Source of the DNA: CBDDIP01 sp965229005
GTDB taxonomy: Bacteria > Actinomycetota > Acidimicrobiia > Acidimicrobiales > Ilumatobacteraceae
NCBI GenBank assembly: GCA_965229005.1
Contig: CBDDIP010000002.1
Coordinates: 1,488,001 to 1,552,000, forward strand
Direction: 5' to 3'
Length of the DNA stretch: 64,000 bases
Part shown: positions 42,701 through 51,473 of the stretch, in pieces
How positions within the stretch are numbered: position 1 is the stretch's first letter
How the letters are laid out: every line of letters begins with the position of its first letter
Notes under the pieces: model-generated
What the model was told of the DNA's origin: nothing
What the model saw: the letters and a program-made list of their open reading frames with translations, nothing else
Database searches by the model: none
Program-made: the position numbers and the translations under genes

Positions 42701-44311
42701 ATGCCGATCAGCACGATGCAGGACTATCCGCTCACGTTGCAGCCGCTGCTGCAGCACGGGCGCACGGTCCACGGTGCGAGCAAGATCATCACGTTCACGG
42801 GTGACGGCTACGTCGAGTCGACGTTCGCTCAGGTGGCCGATCGCGCCGATCAGCTCGCCGCGGTGCTGACCAAGCTCGGGATCGGCGAGGGAGACCGAGT
42901 CGGCACGTTCCTGTGGAACAACCAGACGCACCTGGAGGCCTACCTGGCCATCCCGTGCATGGGCGCGGTGCTGCACACGTTGAACATCCGACTGTTCCCC
43001 GAGCAGTTGGCGTTCGTGATCAACCACGCCGAGGACAAGGTGATCATCGTCGACGCCTCGATCGCCCCGCTGCTGGCGAAGGTGCGTGATCAGCTGACGA
43101 CGGTCGAGCACATCATCGTCAAGGGCACGGGCGACACGAGCGGCTTGGGCGAGACGCTCGACTACGAGGAGCTGCTCGCCGCTGAGGTTCCCGGCTTCGC
43201 CTACCCCGACGTGGACGAGCGGTCCGGCGCGGCCATGTGCTACACGAGTGGCACCACGGGCAATCCGAAGGGTGTGATGTACAGCCACCGCAGCACGTAC
43301 ATGCACTCGATGATGGTCACCTCCACCGCGAACATCGCATTGGCGGAGACCGATCGGATGCTGGTGATCGTGCCGATGTTCCACGCCAACGCGTGGGGCA
43401 CGCCCTACGCGGCGTGGATGATCGGCGCCGACCTCGTCTTCCCACAGCAGTTCCTCCAGGCCGGCCCGCTGACCAAGGTCATCGAGGACACGCGACCGAC
43501 GCTCACCGGTGCGGTGCCGACGGTCCTCAACGACATCCTCAACAACGCGAAGGATGCCGACCTGTCGTCGCTGCGGCTCGTGATGTGCGGCGGTTCGGCT
43601 GTGCCCAAGGCGCTGATCGAGGGCTATCGCAACACGTTCGACCTGCCGGTGGTGCAGGGCTGGGGCATGACCGAGACGAGCCCGGTGTGCGCCATCGGCC
43701 ACCCGCCCAAGGACATGGCCGGACTCGACGAGGCCACGTGGCGTGCCCGCACCGGGCGGATCATGCCGGGCGTCGAGCTGCGGATCACCGACGACATGGG
43801 CGAGGTGGTGCCGTGGGACGGCGAGTCGCTCGGCGAGATCGAGGTGCGGGGCTCCTGGATCACCGGCTCGTACTACAACGTCGACGATCCGGACCGGTTC
43901 CACGACGGCTGGCTGCGCACCGGCGACGTCGCTTCGGTGTTCCCCAACGGCTACGTCCAGATCAGCGACCGGTCGAAGGACGTCATCAAGTCCGGCGGCG
44001 AGTGGGTCAGCTCGGTCGACCTGGAGAACACCTTGATGGGCCACCCCGACATCCTCGAGGCGGCCGTCATCGGCGTGCCCGATGATCGGTGGGACGAGCG
44101 GCCGATGGCGTGCATCGTGCTCAAGCCGGGTTCGACGACGACGTCCGAGGAGCTGCGGTCGTGGCTGTCGGAGCGCACGGCGAAGTTCTGGCTGCCGGAG
44201 CGGTGGACGTTCATCACCGAGGTGCCGAAGACCAGTGTCGGCAAGTTCGACAAGAAGGTGCTGCGGGCTCGCAACGCCGAGGGTCAGCTGGTCGTGGAGA
44301 AGATCGCCTGA
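42701..44311 (+). CDS. long/medium-chain acyl-CoA ligase
   Basis: 536-aa AMP-forming adenylate ligase. The ATP/AMP-binding loop is YTSGTTGNPKGV (about residues 182-193), motif A8-type WLRTGDVASV and the C-terminal catalytic Lys in KTSVGKFDKK are all present, as is GWGMTETSP. Sequence layout is that of fatty acyl-CoA synthetases of the FadD/AlkK group. It activates a fatty acid for beta-oxidation or lipid synthesis. ATG at 42701, preceded by a G-rich AGGGGG site. Its stop lies at the very start of the polymerase-like frame. Confidence 0.93.
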   Translation: MPISTMQDYPLTLQPLLQHGRTVHGASKIITFTGDGYVESTFAQVADRADQLAAVLTKLGIGEGDRVGTFLWNNQTHLEAYLAIPCMGAVLHTLNIRLFPEQLAFVINHAEDKVIIVDASIAPLLAKVRDQLTTVEHIIVKGTGDTSGLGETLDYEELLAAEVPGFAYPDVDERSGAAMCYTSGTTGNPKGVMYSHRSTYMHSMMVTSTANIALAETDRMLVIVPMFHANAWGTPYAAWMIGADLVFPQQFLQAGPLTKVIEDTRPTLTGAVPTVLNDILNNAKDADLSSLRLVMCGGSAVPKALIEGYRNTFDLPVVQGWGMTETSPVCAIGHPPKDMAGLDEATWRARTGRIMPGVELRITDDMGEVVPWDGESLGEIEVRGSWITGSYYNVDDPDRFHDGWLRTGDVASVFPNGYVQISDRSKDVIKSGGEWVSSVDLENTLMGHPDILEAAVIGVPDDRWDERPMACIVLKPGSTTTSEELRSWLSERTAKFWLPERWTFITEVPKTSVGKFDKKVLRARNAEGQLVVEKIA

Positions 44312-44349
44312 GTCGCCTTCCGCTGGTCGAGCAGCTGCGCGCGCTCGGC

Positions 44350-46026
44350 GTGCAGCGCGGCCAGCCGGTGGGTGTGGCGTGCGCGCCCGCCCATCTGCCT
44401 GATAGTCGTGTCGGGGTTGCAGTCGGCGGCACGTCGCTCATCGCCGGTGTCGACGAGGTGGCCGATGCCGACGACGCGCTCCGTCCTCGCTGGGTGATGT
44501 GGGGCGGCACCGCCGACGAGCTCGTGGCGGTGGGCGTCCGCGTCGCCACGTCGTGGGACCTGTTCGCCGCGCAGCGGGTCCTCGACGGCGGTTGGCGGCT
44601 GGACGCCGGTCGGGTGTGGGCCAGGCTGCACGGGCTGGATCAGGCAGCGGTGCCGGTCGAGGCGCCGGTCGACCTGTTCTCGTCGATGGAGGAGGTGGAC
44701 GACAGCGACCCGGTCGACGAGTCGGGCCACCTGCGAGCCTCGTGGACTGCGGGCGGTTGGGCCGCGGACGATCGCATCGGCCGGTGGGCCGCGTTGGCGC
44801 TCGACTGCTTCGTCATCCAGATGGATCGGTTGCAGGCGGTCGGCGCTCGGGCTCCTGCGATGGCGCGGTCCGAGTCGACCGCCGAGCTGTTGTGCGCCGA
44901 GCTGCGCGTCGACGGGCTGCCCATCGACCGTGTCGTCGCCGAAGGACTGATCGCGTCGTTCATCGGGCCGCGGCCGCGCAACGAGACGGAGGCGGACATC
45001 GCTCGCGGCGAACGCGACGCGCTCGTGCTCCAGCACGCGCCGACCGGCGTGCGTGCCGATCTACGGAACCCGGCGCAAGTGAAGTCGTTGCTGCGCAGCG
45101 TCGGCGTCGACCTGCCCGACACGCGGGCGTGGCGGTTGGAGGCGATCACCGATCCGCCGCCGCTCGTGTCGGCGTTGCTCGAGTGGCGCAAGGCCGAGCG
45201 GGTCGCAACGACCTTCGGCTACACCTGGCTCGACGAGCACCTCGGCGCGGACGGGCGGTTGCACGGCGACTGGTCGGCCAGTGATGGCGCGGCCGGGCGG
45301 ATGACGGCGACCGCCGGGCTGCACAACATGCCGGCGTTCATGCGCGAGGCGGTGATCGCCGAGCCCGGCCACGTGTTCGTGCGCGCCGACCTCGGCCAGA
45401 TCGAGCCACGTGTGCTGGCCGCGGTGTCGGGTGATGCGACGCTGGCCGCGGCCACCGTGTCCGACGATCTGTACGCGCCGGTGGCCGAGCAGCTCGGCGT
45501 CGATCGGGCGACGGCCAAGGTGGCCGTGCTCGGAGCGATGTACGGGCAGACGACGGGTCACGGCGCGCAGGCGCTGCGCGGATTGGAGCGTGCGTACCCG
45601 GTGGCGATGCAGTACCTGGCCGACGCCGACCTCGCCGGTCAGGTCGGGCGCGAGCTGCGTACGTGGGGCGGTCGGTTGATCCGCATGGGCTCGACGAGCG
45701 TCGACGAGATGAGCGATCGCGACGCGCGTTCGCGAGCCGCGGCGCGAGGTCGCTACGGCCGCAACGCAATGGTGCAGGGCGCCGCCGCAGAGCTGTTCAA
45801 GGTGTGGGCGGTGACGATGCGCGCCCGCAGCGCGCCGATGCGCGCCCGCATCGTGCTGTGCCTCCACGACGAACTGCTGATCCACGTCCCCGCCGAGCAC
45901 GGTGAGGCTGCTGCAGCACTGCTGGTCGACTGCCTCGGCGAAGCCGCCCATCGCTGGGCCCCCAACAGCGGCGTCAGGTTCATCGCCGACGTCAGCGTCA
46001 TCGACCGCTGGTCCGACGCCAAGTGA
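44350..46026 (+). CDS. divergent family A DNA polymerase
   Basis: About 558-aa protein with the three family A polymerase motifs in changed form: motif A ADLGQIEPRVLAAVSGD (about residue 345; usually DYSQIELR), motif B R-ATAK-VAVLGAMYGQ (about 386), motif C CLHDELLIHVP (about 505, intact). The N-terminal 180 residues occupy the place of a 3'-5' exonuclease, but I see no clear DxE/YxxxD set. It resembles the actinobacterial 'bifunctional exonuclease/polymerase' annotated beside polA. The start is unsettled: no ATG; GTG 44350 is used, and a CTG at 44308 overlapping the ligase stop (CTGA) is an alternative. Confidence 0.85.
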   Translation: MQRGQPVGVACAPAHLPDSRVGVAVGGTSLIAGVDEVADADDALRPRWVMWGGTADELVAVGVRVATSWDLFAAQRVLDGGWRLDAGRVWARLHGLDQAAVPVEAPVDLFSSMEEVDDSDPVDESGHLRASWTAGGWAADDRIGRWAALALDCFVIQMDRLQAVGARAPAMARSESTAELLCAELRVDGLPIDRVVAEGLIASFIGPRPRNETEADIARGERDALVLQHAPTGVRADLRNPAQVKSLLRSVGVDLPDTRAWRLEAITDPPPLVSALLEWRKAERVATTFGYTWLDEHLGADGRLHGDWSASDGAAGRMTATAGLHNMPAFMREAVIAEPGHVFVRADLGQIEPRVLAAVSGDATLAAATVSDDLYAPVAEQLGVDRATAKVAVLGAMYGQTTGHGAQALRGLERAYPVAMQYLADADLAGQVGRELRTWGGRLIRMGSTSVDEMSDRDARSRAAARGRYGRNAMVQGAAAELFKVWAVTMRARSAPMRARIVLCLHDELLIHVPAEHGEAAAALLVDCLGEAAHRWAPNSGVRFIADVSVIDRWSDAK

Positions 46027-46073
46027 GAACCGCCACCTTCGTGCTCGCTGCGCCGAGGCTCACGCACTCGAAA

Positions 46074-46116
46074 CTGGATGTCTGAGCGCGGCATATTGCC
46101 GCGCCCAGACATCCAG
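46074..46116. terminator. strong hairpin between convergent genes
   Basis: Inverted repeat with 19-bp arms (46074-46092 and 46098-46116), one mismatch, and a loop ATATT. It sits 48 bp after the polymerase stop and 6 bp before the pepN stop, so it probably ends transcription from both sides. There is no T-run on either strand. Confidence 0.7.
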
Positions 46117-46121
46117 GTACG

Positions 46122-48653
46122 TCAGATCGCGGTGGGGAGGCGGTCGGACTCTCGGTCGCGGAGGGCGGTGTTGACGCGCTGGCGCTCGAGGACCTGCTCC
46201 AACGTCTTCGCGGCCTGCGGGATCGGGTGCTCGCTGAAGAAGCCCTGCACGTCGGCCACCACCGGCGCGGCGGTCAGCAACGTGACCGGGGTGATCATCC
46301 GCACGATCGTGTTCGTCGGGAACTTCTCGTTGGCCTCGTCCCAGCGCTGACGCACGGCGGCCCACGCCATCGCCCCGTTGTCACGGTTGGCGATGCAGCG
46401 GCCGAGCAGGAACGGTGCGTTCTGCGTCTTCACCTCGCCGGACCACGCCAGATCGATCGTCCGCTGGATCTGGTCGGCCGACGGGAAGTCGCCCAGCGCG
46501 TAGAGGTAGCGCAACTGCTCCTGCGGCGTCGTCGCGTTGCGGTAGCCGGCGAGGTAACGGTCGTACTCGGCGTCGGTGCCGACGGCGGCGACGGCGTTGG
46601 TCGCCGCGGAGATGAGCTCCGGGTGTGCATCGCCCGCCTCGAGGATCGCACGGCACCGCGCCTGCGCGTCGGCGTCGTTGCCGAGCACGGCCAGCATGCT
46701 GACGAGGAGACCGCGCAGCTTCGCCGTGAGGTCGTCGTCGCCGTCTCGCGGCTCCCACCCGAGATCGGACAGGACCGGACGGACGAGTGCAGCGACCCTC
46801 GTCTGGAACGCCGCATACGGCTCGCCTTCCAGCAGGCGGCCGACGCCGCGCAGGCCGAGCGAGATCGCCTGCCACACCGCAAGGTCGCGCACGGCGCCGA
46901 AGCCCTCGACGAACGAGACGAAGTCGGCAGCGGCGAGGCGGCCTGCGATGACCGCGTTCCACGCGTCGTCGACGAGGTTGTAGCGATCGATGACGGTCAG
47001 CGAGGCGAGCGCGTCGCCGACGAGCCGTGAGCGCAGCGCGTCGTCGTAGCTGACCCGCACGAAGCCGTGCCCGCCGGCGTTGACGACGACCACCGCGTCG
47101 GCCGACGGCAGCTCGATGCGCTGCTCGGGCCCGTCGAGCAAGACCTTCGATTCGACACCGTCGATCGCGAGGTGCAGCGGCGTGACGAACAGGGTGGGAT
47201 CGTCGGTGTCGCCGTACGCGAAGCGCTGCTGCGACAGGCGCAACGTGGTGCCGTCGAGCTTCGCCGAGATCAACGGGTAGCCGGGCTGCCAGATCCAGCT
47301 GTCCATCAGCTTGCGCACCGGTGCGCTCGGGTTGGCCTCCTCGATCGCGTCCCACAGGTCGCTCGTCTCGGTGTTGGCGTACTCGTGCACCGACAGGTAG
47401 TGGCTGACGCCGCGGCGGAACTCCTCGGCGCCGAGGTACATCTCCAACATGCGCAGCAGCGAGCCACCCTTCTGGTACGTCAGCACGTCGAACATGCCGT
47501 CGCAGTCCTCGGGCGCCTCGACGGGGAACTCGACCGAACGCGTGCTGGCCAGCGAGTCGGTCTCGAAGGCCATCGAACGCTCGAGGCTGAACGTCGTCCA
47601 GCGCTGCCAATCGGGGCGGTAGGCGTCGCAGCAGGCGATCTCCATGAACGTGGCGAAGGCCTCGTTCAGCCAGATGCCGTTCCACCACTTCATCGTGACG
47701 AGGTCGCCGAACCACATGTGGGCGATCTCGTGGGCTACCACGTCGGCCAGCGTCTGCAGCTCGATCTGCGTCGCCGTTGCCGGGTCGGCCAGTAGCAGGT
47801 TCTCGCGGTAGGTGATGCAGCCCAGGTTCTCCATCGCGCCCGCAGCGAAGTCGGGCAGGGCGAGCATGTCGCACTTGTCGGTGGGGTAGGGGATGCCGTA
47901 GTAGTCCTGGTACCAGCGCAGCGAGTGGGCGCCGATGTCGAGGCCGAAGGCGGTGAGGTGGCCCTTGCCCGGCACGTGGATGATGCGCACCGGGATGGTG
48001 CCGCCGCCGGTGCGAGCGACCTCGACCGGAGCGGTGGCCTCCAGCGGGCCGACGCAGAAGGCGACGAGGTAGGTGCTCATCGGCATCGTCTCCTTGAACC
48101 GCACGGCCTGCTTGTGGGTGCCGTCGTGCGGTGACCGCTGGATCTCCTCGCCGTTGGACACGGCCAGCAGCTCCGGCTCGACGATCAAGGTGACATCGAA
48201 GACCGCTTTGAAGTCGGGCTCGTCCCAGCACGGGAAGGCACGCCGGCAGTCCGTTGCCTGCATCTGCGAGGTGGCGATGACGCGCTCCTCGCCGGCCTCG
48301 TCGCGGTAGGTGCTGCGGTACCAGCCGCGCAGCTTGTCGTTGAGCGTGCCGCGGAACGTGATCGACAGCGTGTACGTGCCGATCGCCAGCGGGGCATCGA
48401 GGATCAGCCGCTCCGTCTTCTCGTCGAGGCGGAAGGTCACATCGTTGCCGTCCACCTGCGCGGCGTCGATCGACAGCTCGATCGCATTGAGGACCAGCTG
48501 CTGCACCGGCTCGTTGACCGCGACGAGGATGTCCACGTGGCCGTCGAACGACGCTGCGGCCAGGTCGGGCTCCAGCGTGAGGGTGTAGCGGGTGGGGTGG
48601 GCAGCGCGGGGCAGGCGGTACGGGTTCCCATCGGGACGGTTGGCGTCAGTCAC
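46122..48653 (-). CDS. pepN: aminopeptidase N (M1 family)
   Basis: 843-aa zinc metallopeptidase that removes N-terminal residues from peptides. GAMENLGCITY (about residues 271-281) binds the free amino group; the zinc site is HEIAHMWFGD (about 305) plus the downstream Glu in NEAFATFME. The C-terminal ERAP1-like helical domain (about residues 520-840) is complete. Start set at GTG 48653; the open frame continues upstream antisense to the PfkB gene, which is not credible. 34 bp separate the two divergent starts. Cytoplasmic, as in other actinobacteria. Confidence 0.95.
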   Translation of the reverse strand: MTDANRPDGNPYRLPRAAHPTRYTLTLEPDLAAASFDGHVDILVAVNEPVQQLVLNAIELSIDAAQVDGNDVTFRLDEKTERLILDAPLAIGTYTLSITFRGTLNDKLRGWYRSTYRDEAGEERVIATSQMQATDCRRAFPCWDEPDFKAVFDVTLIVEPELLAVSNGEEIQRSPHDGTHKQAVRFKETMPMSTYLVAFCVGPLEATAPVEVARTGGGTIPVRIIHVPGKGHLTAFGLDIGAHSLRWYQDYYGIPYPTDKCDMLALPDFAAGAMENLGCITYRENLLLADPATATQIELQTLADVVAHEIAHMWFGDLVTMKWWNGIWLNEAFATFMEIACCDAYRPDWQRWTTFSLERSMAFETDSLASTRSVEFPVEAPEDCDGMFDVLTYQKGGSLLRMLEMYLGAEEFRRGVSHYLSVHEYANTETSDLWDAIEEANPSAPVRKLMDSWIWQPGYPLISAKLDGTTLRLSQQRFAYGDTDDPTLFVTPLHLAIDGVESKVLLDGPEQRIELPSADAVVVVNAGGHGFVRVSYDDALRSRLVGDALASLTVIDRYNLVDDAWNAVIAGRLAAADFVSFVEGFGAVRDLAVWQAISLGLRGVGRLLEGEPYAAFQTRVAALVRPVLSDLGWEPRDGDDDLTAKLRGLLVSMLAVLGNDADAQARCRAILEAGDAHPELISAATNAVAAVGTDAEYDRYLAGYRNATTPQEQLRYLYALGDFPSADQIQRTIDLAWSGEVKTQNAPFLLGRCIANRDNGAMAWAAVRQRWDEANEKFPTNTIVRMITPVTLLTAAPVVADVQGFFSEHPIPQAAKTLEQVLERQRVNTALRDRESDRLPTAI

Positions 48654-48687
48654 CTGTTCGATCGTACGCGGGGCGGAGGCGGTAGCG

Positions 48688-49689
48688 TTGCCGCCCGTGC
48701 CGTCGCAGCCCAGATACGACGTCGTTGGCATCGGCAACGCGCTCGTCGACGTCATCGCCCACGCCGGCGACGACTTCATCCACACCCACGAGCTGGTCAA
48801 GGGTTCGATGACGCTCGTCGACACCGATCGGGCGCTGCAGATCTACCAAGCGCTGGGCAGCGCGATCGAGATGAGTGGCGGTTCGGCAGCCAACACCGTG
48901 TGCGGCGTGGCCTCCTTCGGGGGCAGCGCGGCGTACATCGGCAAGGTCAGCGACGACGAGCTCGGTCAGGTGTTCGGCCACGACCTCCGCGCCGTCGGCG
49001 TGCGCTTCCGTCCGGGCAAGCCGGCTGATGGCGTGCCGACCGGTCGATGCATCATCGTCGTCACCCCGGATGCGCAGCGCACGATGAACACGTTCCTCGG
49101 TGTGTCCTCGTTGCTGCGTCCGAGCGACATCGACGCCGAGACGGTGGCCGCCGGCGCCGTGCTCTACATGGAGGGCTACCTCTACGACCGCGACGAGGCG
49201 AAGGCCGCGTTCCGTCACGCGGCCGAGATCGCCCACGCCAACGATCGCCTCGTCTCGCTGACGCTCAGCGATTCGTTCTGCGTCGATCGGCACCGCACCG
49301 ACTTCCGTGCGCTCGTGGCCGACGAGGTGGACATCCTGTTCGGCAACGAGGACGAGCTGCTCGCGCTGTACGAGGTGGACACGTTGGACGAAGCGTTGGA
49401 GCGCGTGCGTCACGACTGCTCGCTGACGGTGATCACGACCGGAAAGGAGGGGTGCATCGTGGTCACCCCCGAGGGCAAGGTGGCGGTTCCAGCAGAGGAC
49501 GTCGAGCACGTGCTCGACACCACCGGTGCCGGCGACCTGTTCGCCGCCGGCTTCCTGTTCGGCTACACCCGCCAGCTGCCGCTCGAGGAGTGCGCCCGCC
49601 TCGGCGGTGTCGCCGCCGGCGAGGTCATCTCGCACGTCGGCCCCCGCCCACTGGTGGAGCTGCGCACCCTGCTCGGTGAGCGGGGCTGA
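48688..49689 (+). CDS. PfkB family carbohydrate/adenosine kinase
   Basis: About 333-aa ribokinase-fold sugar or nucleoside kinase. It starts DVVGIGNALVDVIA, has GGSAANTVCGVASFGG (substrate-binding glycine region) and the catalytic motif DTTGAGDLFAAGF. The layout fits the adenosine-kinase-like PfkB branch common in bacteria. TTG 48688 is used because GGAGG (48675-48679) lies eight bases upstream; GTG 48697 is the alternative. It is followed after 1 bp by a phosphohexomutase, suggesting a sugar phosphate pathway; the adenosine deaminase 8 kb away leaves the adenosine option open. Confidence 0.88.
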   Translation: MPPVPSQPRYDVVGIGNALVDVIAHAGDDFIHTHELVKGSMTLVDTDRALQIYQALGSAIEMSGGSAANTVCGVASFGGSAAYIGKVSDDELGQVFGHDLRAVGVRFRPGKPADGVPTGRCIIVVTPDAQRTMNTFLGVSSLLRPSDIDAETVAAGAVLYMEGYLYDRDEAKAAFRHAAEIAHANDRLVSLTLSDSFCVDRHRTDFRALVADEVDILFGNEDELLALYEVDTLDEALERVRHDCSLTVITTGKEGCIVVTPEGKVAVPAEDVEHVLDTTGAGDLFAAGFLFGYTRQLPLEECARLGGVAAGEVISHVGPRPLVELRTLLGERG

Positions 49690-49690
49690 C

Positions 49691-51325
49691 ATGAGCGTGC
49701 CGGCGTTCGGACCCGACGTCGAAGTGGCACGCGCGGCGGCCACGAGGTGGCTCGCCGCCGAGCCGGACGAAGATATGCGAGTCGAGCTCCAGGCGCTGCT
49801 CGACGGGCCCGTCGACGAGCTCGTCGAGCGGTTCACCGGGCGACTGCAGTTCGGCACCGCCGGCCTGCGCGCCGCGGTCGGTGCGGGCCCGCAGCGGATG
49901 AACCGGCTGGTGGTGCAGCAGGCTGCTGCGGGGCTGGCCGACTACCTGCTGGCACACGAGCCGGACGCACGGACCACGGGTGTGATCATCGGCTACGACG
50001 CCCGCCGCAAGAGCGACGCGTTCGCGCTGGACACGGCGCGGGTGTTCGCCGCTCGCGGGCTGAAGGCGCGCATCTTCGACGGCGTCGTGCCCACGCCGGT
50101 GCTGGCGTGGAACATCACCGGTGTCGGCGCTTGCTCAGGCGTGATGGTGACGGCGTCGCACAACCCGCCGGCGGACAACGGCTACAAGGTCTACCTCGGT
50201 ACCGGTTCGCAGATCGTGCCGCCGGCCGATGAGGAGATCGCCGCAGCGATCGACGCCATCGATCCGTGTGCGGTCACGCTGGCCGAGCCCGACGATCCGT
50301 TGATCGAATGGCTCGACGACTCGCTCGTGCAGGCCTACGTCGACTCGATCCCGGCCGTGCGGCTGCGCACCTCGGTCAACCCAGTGCCCGTGGCCTACAC
50401 GGCGATGCACGGCGTCGGCGGCGCGACGTTGCTCCGTGCGTTCGAGGCGGCCGATCTGCCGGCACCGATCGTCGTCGCCGCTCAGCAGCAACCCGACGGC
50501 ACGTTCCCGACGGTGTCGTTCCCCAACCCGGAGGAGCCCGGCGCGCTCGACCTCCTGCTCGCGGTCGCGGCCGAGCACGACGTTGCGCTCGCCGTCGCCA
50601 ACGACCCTGATGCCGACCGCCTGGGTGCGGCGATCCCGCAGCCCGGTGGCACGTGGCGCCGGCTCGGTGGCGACGAGATCGGCTGGCTGTTCGCCGACCA
50701 CATCCTGCGCCTCACGACGCCGCCTGCCGGCACGCCCGACAAGCGGTTGGTGATCACCACGCTCGTGTCGTCCTCGCTGCTGTCGAAGATGGCGGCCAAG
50801 CACGGCGTGCAGTTCGCCGAGACGTTCACCGGTTTCAAGTGGATCGGCCACACGGTGCTCCAGCACCCCGATCTCGACTTCGTCTTCGGCTACGAGCAGG
50901 CCCTCGGCTACCTCGTCTGCCAGCGCCCGCTGGACAAGGACGGCATGAGCGCGGCGGTGCTGTTCGCCGAGATCGCCGCGTGCATCGCTGCCGACGGCGA
51001 GACGATCCAGGGCCGGCTCGACACGATCGCCGCCGAGTACGGCAAGCACATCCCGGCCGAGCACTCCGTGCGGATGGATCCCGTGGACGGCAAGGCCGCG
51101 GTGGACCGCTTGAAGGCGACGCCGCCCACCGAGCTGCTCGGCATGAAGGTGACGTCGATCGAGTGGTTCGACGAAGCCGGCCTCCTGCGCCTCCAGCTCG
51201 GTGACGCGTTGCGCGTGCAGGTCCGCCCCAGTGGAACCGAGCCCAAGGTCAAGCTCTACGGCGAAGGCATCAACACCGATCCCGCCCCCGCCGTCGCCGC
51301 CCTGGCCGCCCTGCTCACTGGCTGA
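49691..51325 (+). CDS. phospho-sugar mutase (phosphomannomutase/phosphoglucomutase family)
   Basis: 544-aa alpha-D-phosphohexomutase that moves phosphate between C1 and C6 of a hexose (or C1 and C5 of a pentose). The phosphoserine loop is TASHNP (about residue 155), the metal loop DPDADR (about 306), the sugar loop GYEQALGYL and the phosphate loop PSGTEPKVKLY near the C-terminus. Length and the GTAGLRAAVG start resemble the PMM/PGM2 group that includes phosphopentomutases. ATG 1 bp after the PfkB kinase stop, so the two are co-transcribed. Confidence 0.93.
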   Translation: MSVPAFGPDVEVARAAATRWLAAEPDEDMRVELQALLDGPVDELVERFTGRLQFGTAGLRAAVGAGPQRMNRLVVQQAAAGLADYLLAHEPDARTTGVIIGYDARRKSDAFALDTARVFAARGLKARIFDGVVPTPVLAWNITGVGACSGVMVTASHNPPADNGYKVYLGTGSQIVPPADEEIAAAIDAIDPCAVTLAEPDDPLIEWLDDSLVQAYVDSIPAVRLRTSVNPVPVAYTAMHGVGGATLLRAFEAADLPAPIVVAAQQQPDGTFPTVSFPNPEEPGALDLLLAVAAEHDVALAVANDPDADRLGAAIPQPGGTWRRLGGDEIGWLFADHILRLTTPPAGTPDKRLVITTLVSSSLLSKMAAKHGVQFAETFTGFKWIGHTVLQHPDLDFVFGYEQALGYLVCQRPLDKDGMSAAVLFAEIAACIAADGETIQGRLDTIAAEYGKHIPAEHSVRMDPVDGKAAVDRLKATPPTELLGMKVTSIEWFDEAGLLRLQLGDALRVQVRPSGTEPKVKLYGEGINTDPAPAVAALAALLTG

Positions 51326-51352
51326 GGACGTGAACCCGCGCGGCCTCGCAAC

Positions 51353-51417
51353 CTGGAGTTCGGGTGAGCGAGCGCAGCGAGCGAGCTCGGGAGGCGAGCG
51401 CAGGGAGCCCGAGGTGA
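51353..51417 (+). repeat. dispersed 3' element, copy C
   Basis: Third copy of the ~65-bp element, starting CTGGAGTTCGGGTGAGCGAG and ending GAGCCCGAGGTGA. It lies 27 bp after the phosphohexomutase stop and in its orientation, inside the 148-bp gap before the secreted SGNH esterase. It is the most diverged copy in its last third (GGGAGGCGAGCGCAGGGAGC). Confidence 0.8.
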
Positions 51418-51473
51418 ACGGTCGGGTTATGGTTCGTCCAACGGTCAATGGGGATCGAGGTGGAGGGGGATCC

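Noticed and set aside
46021..46073. A possible fourth copy of the dispersed 3' element
   Set aside because: Only fragments match (GCGCAGCGAGCAC and GTGAGC on the minus strand) with a large internal deletion; too diverged to list as a copy.
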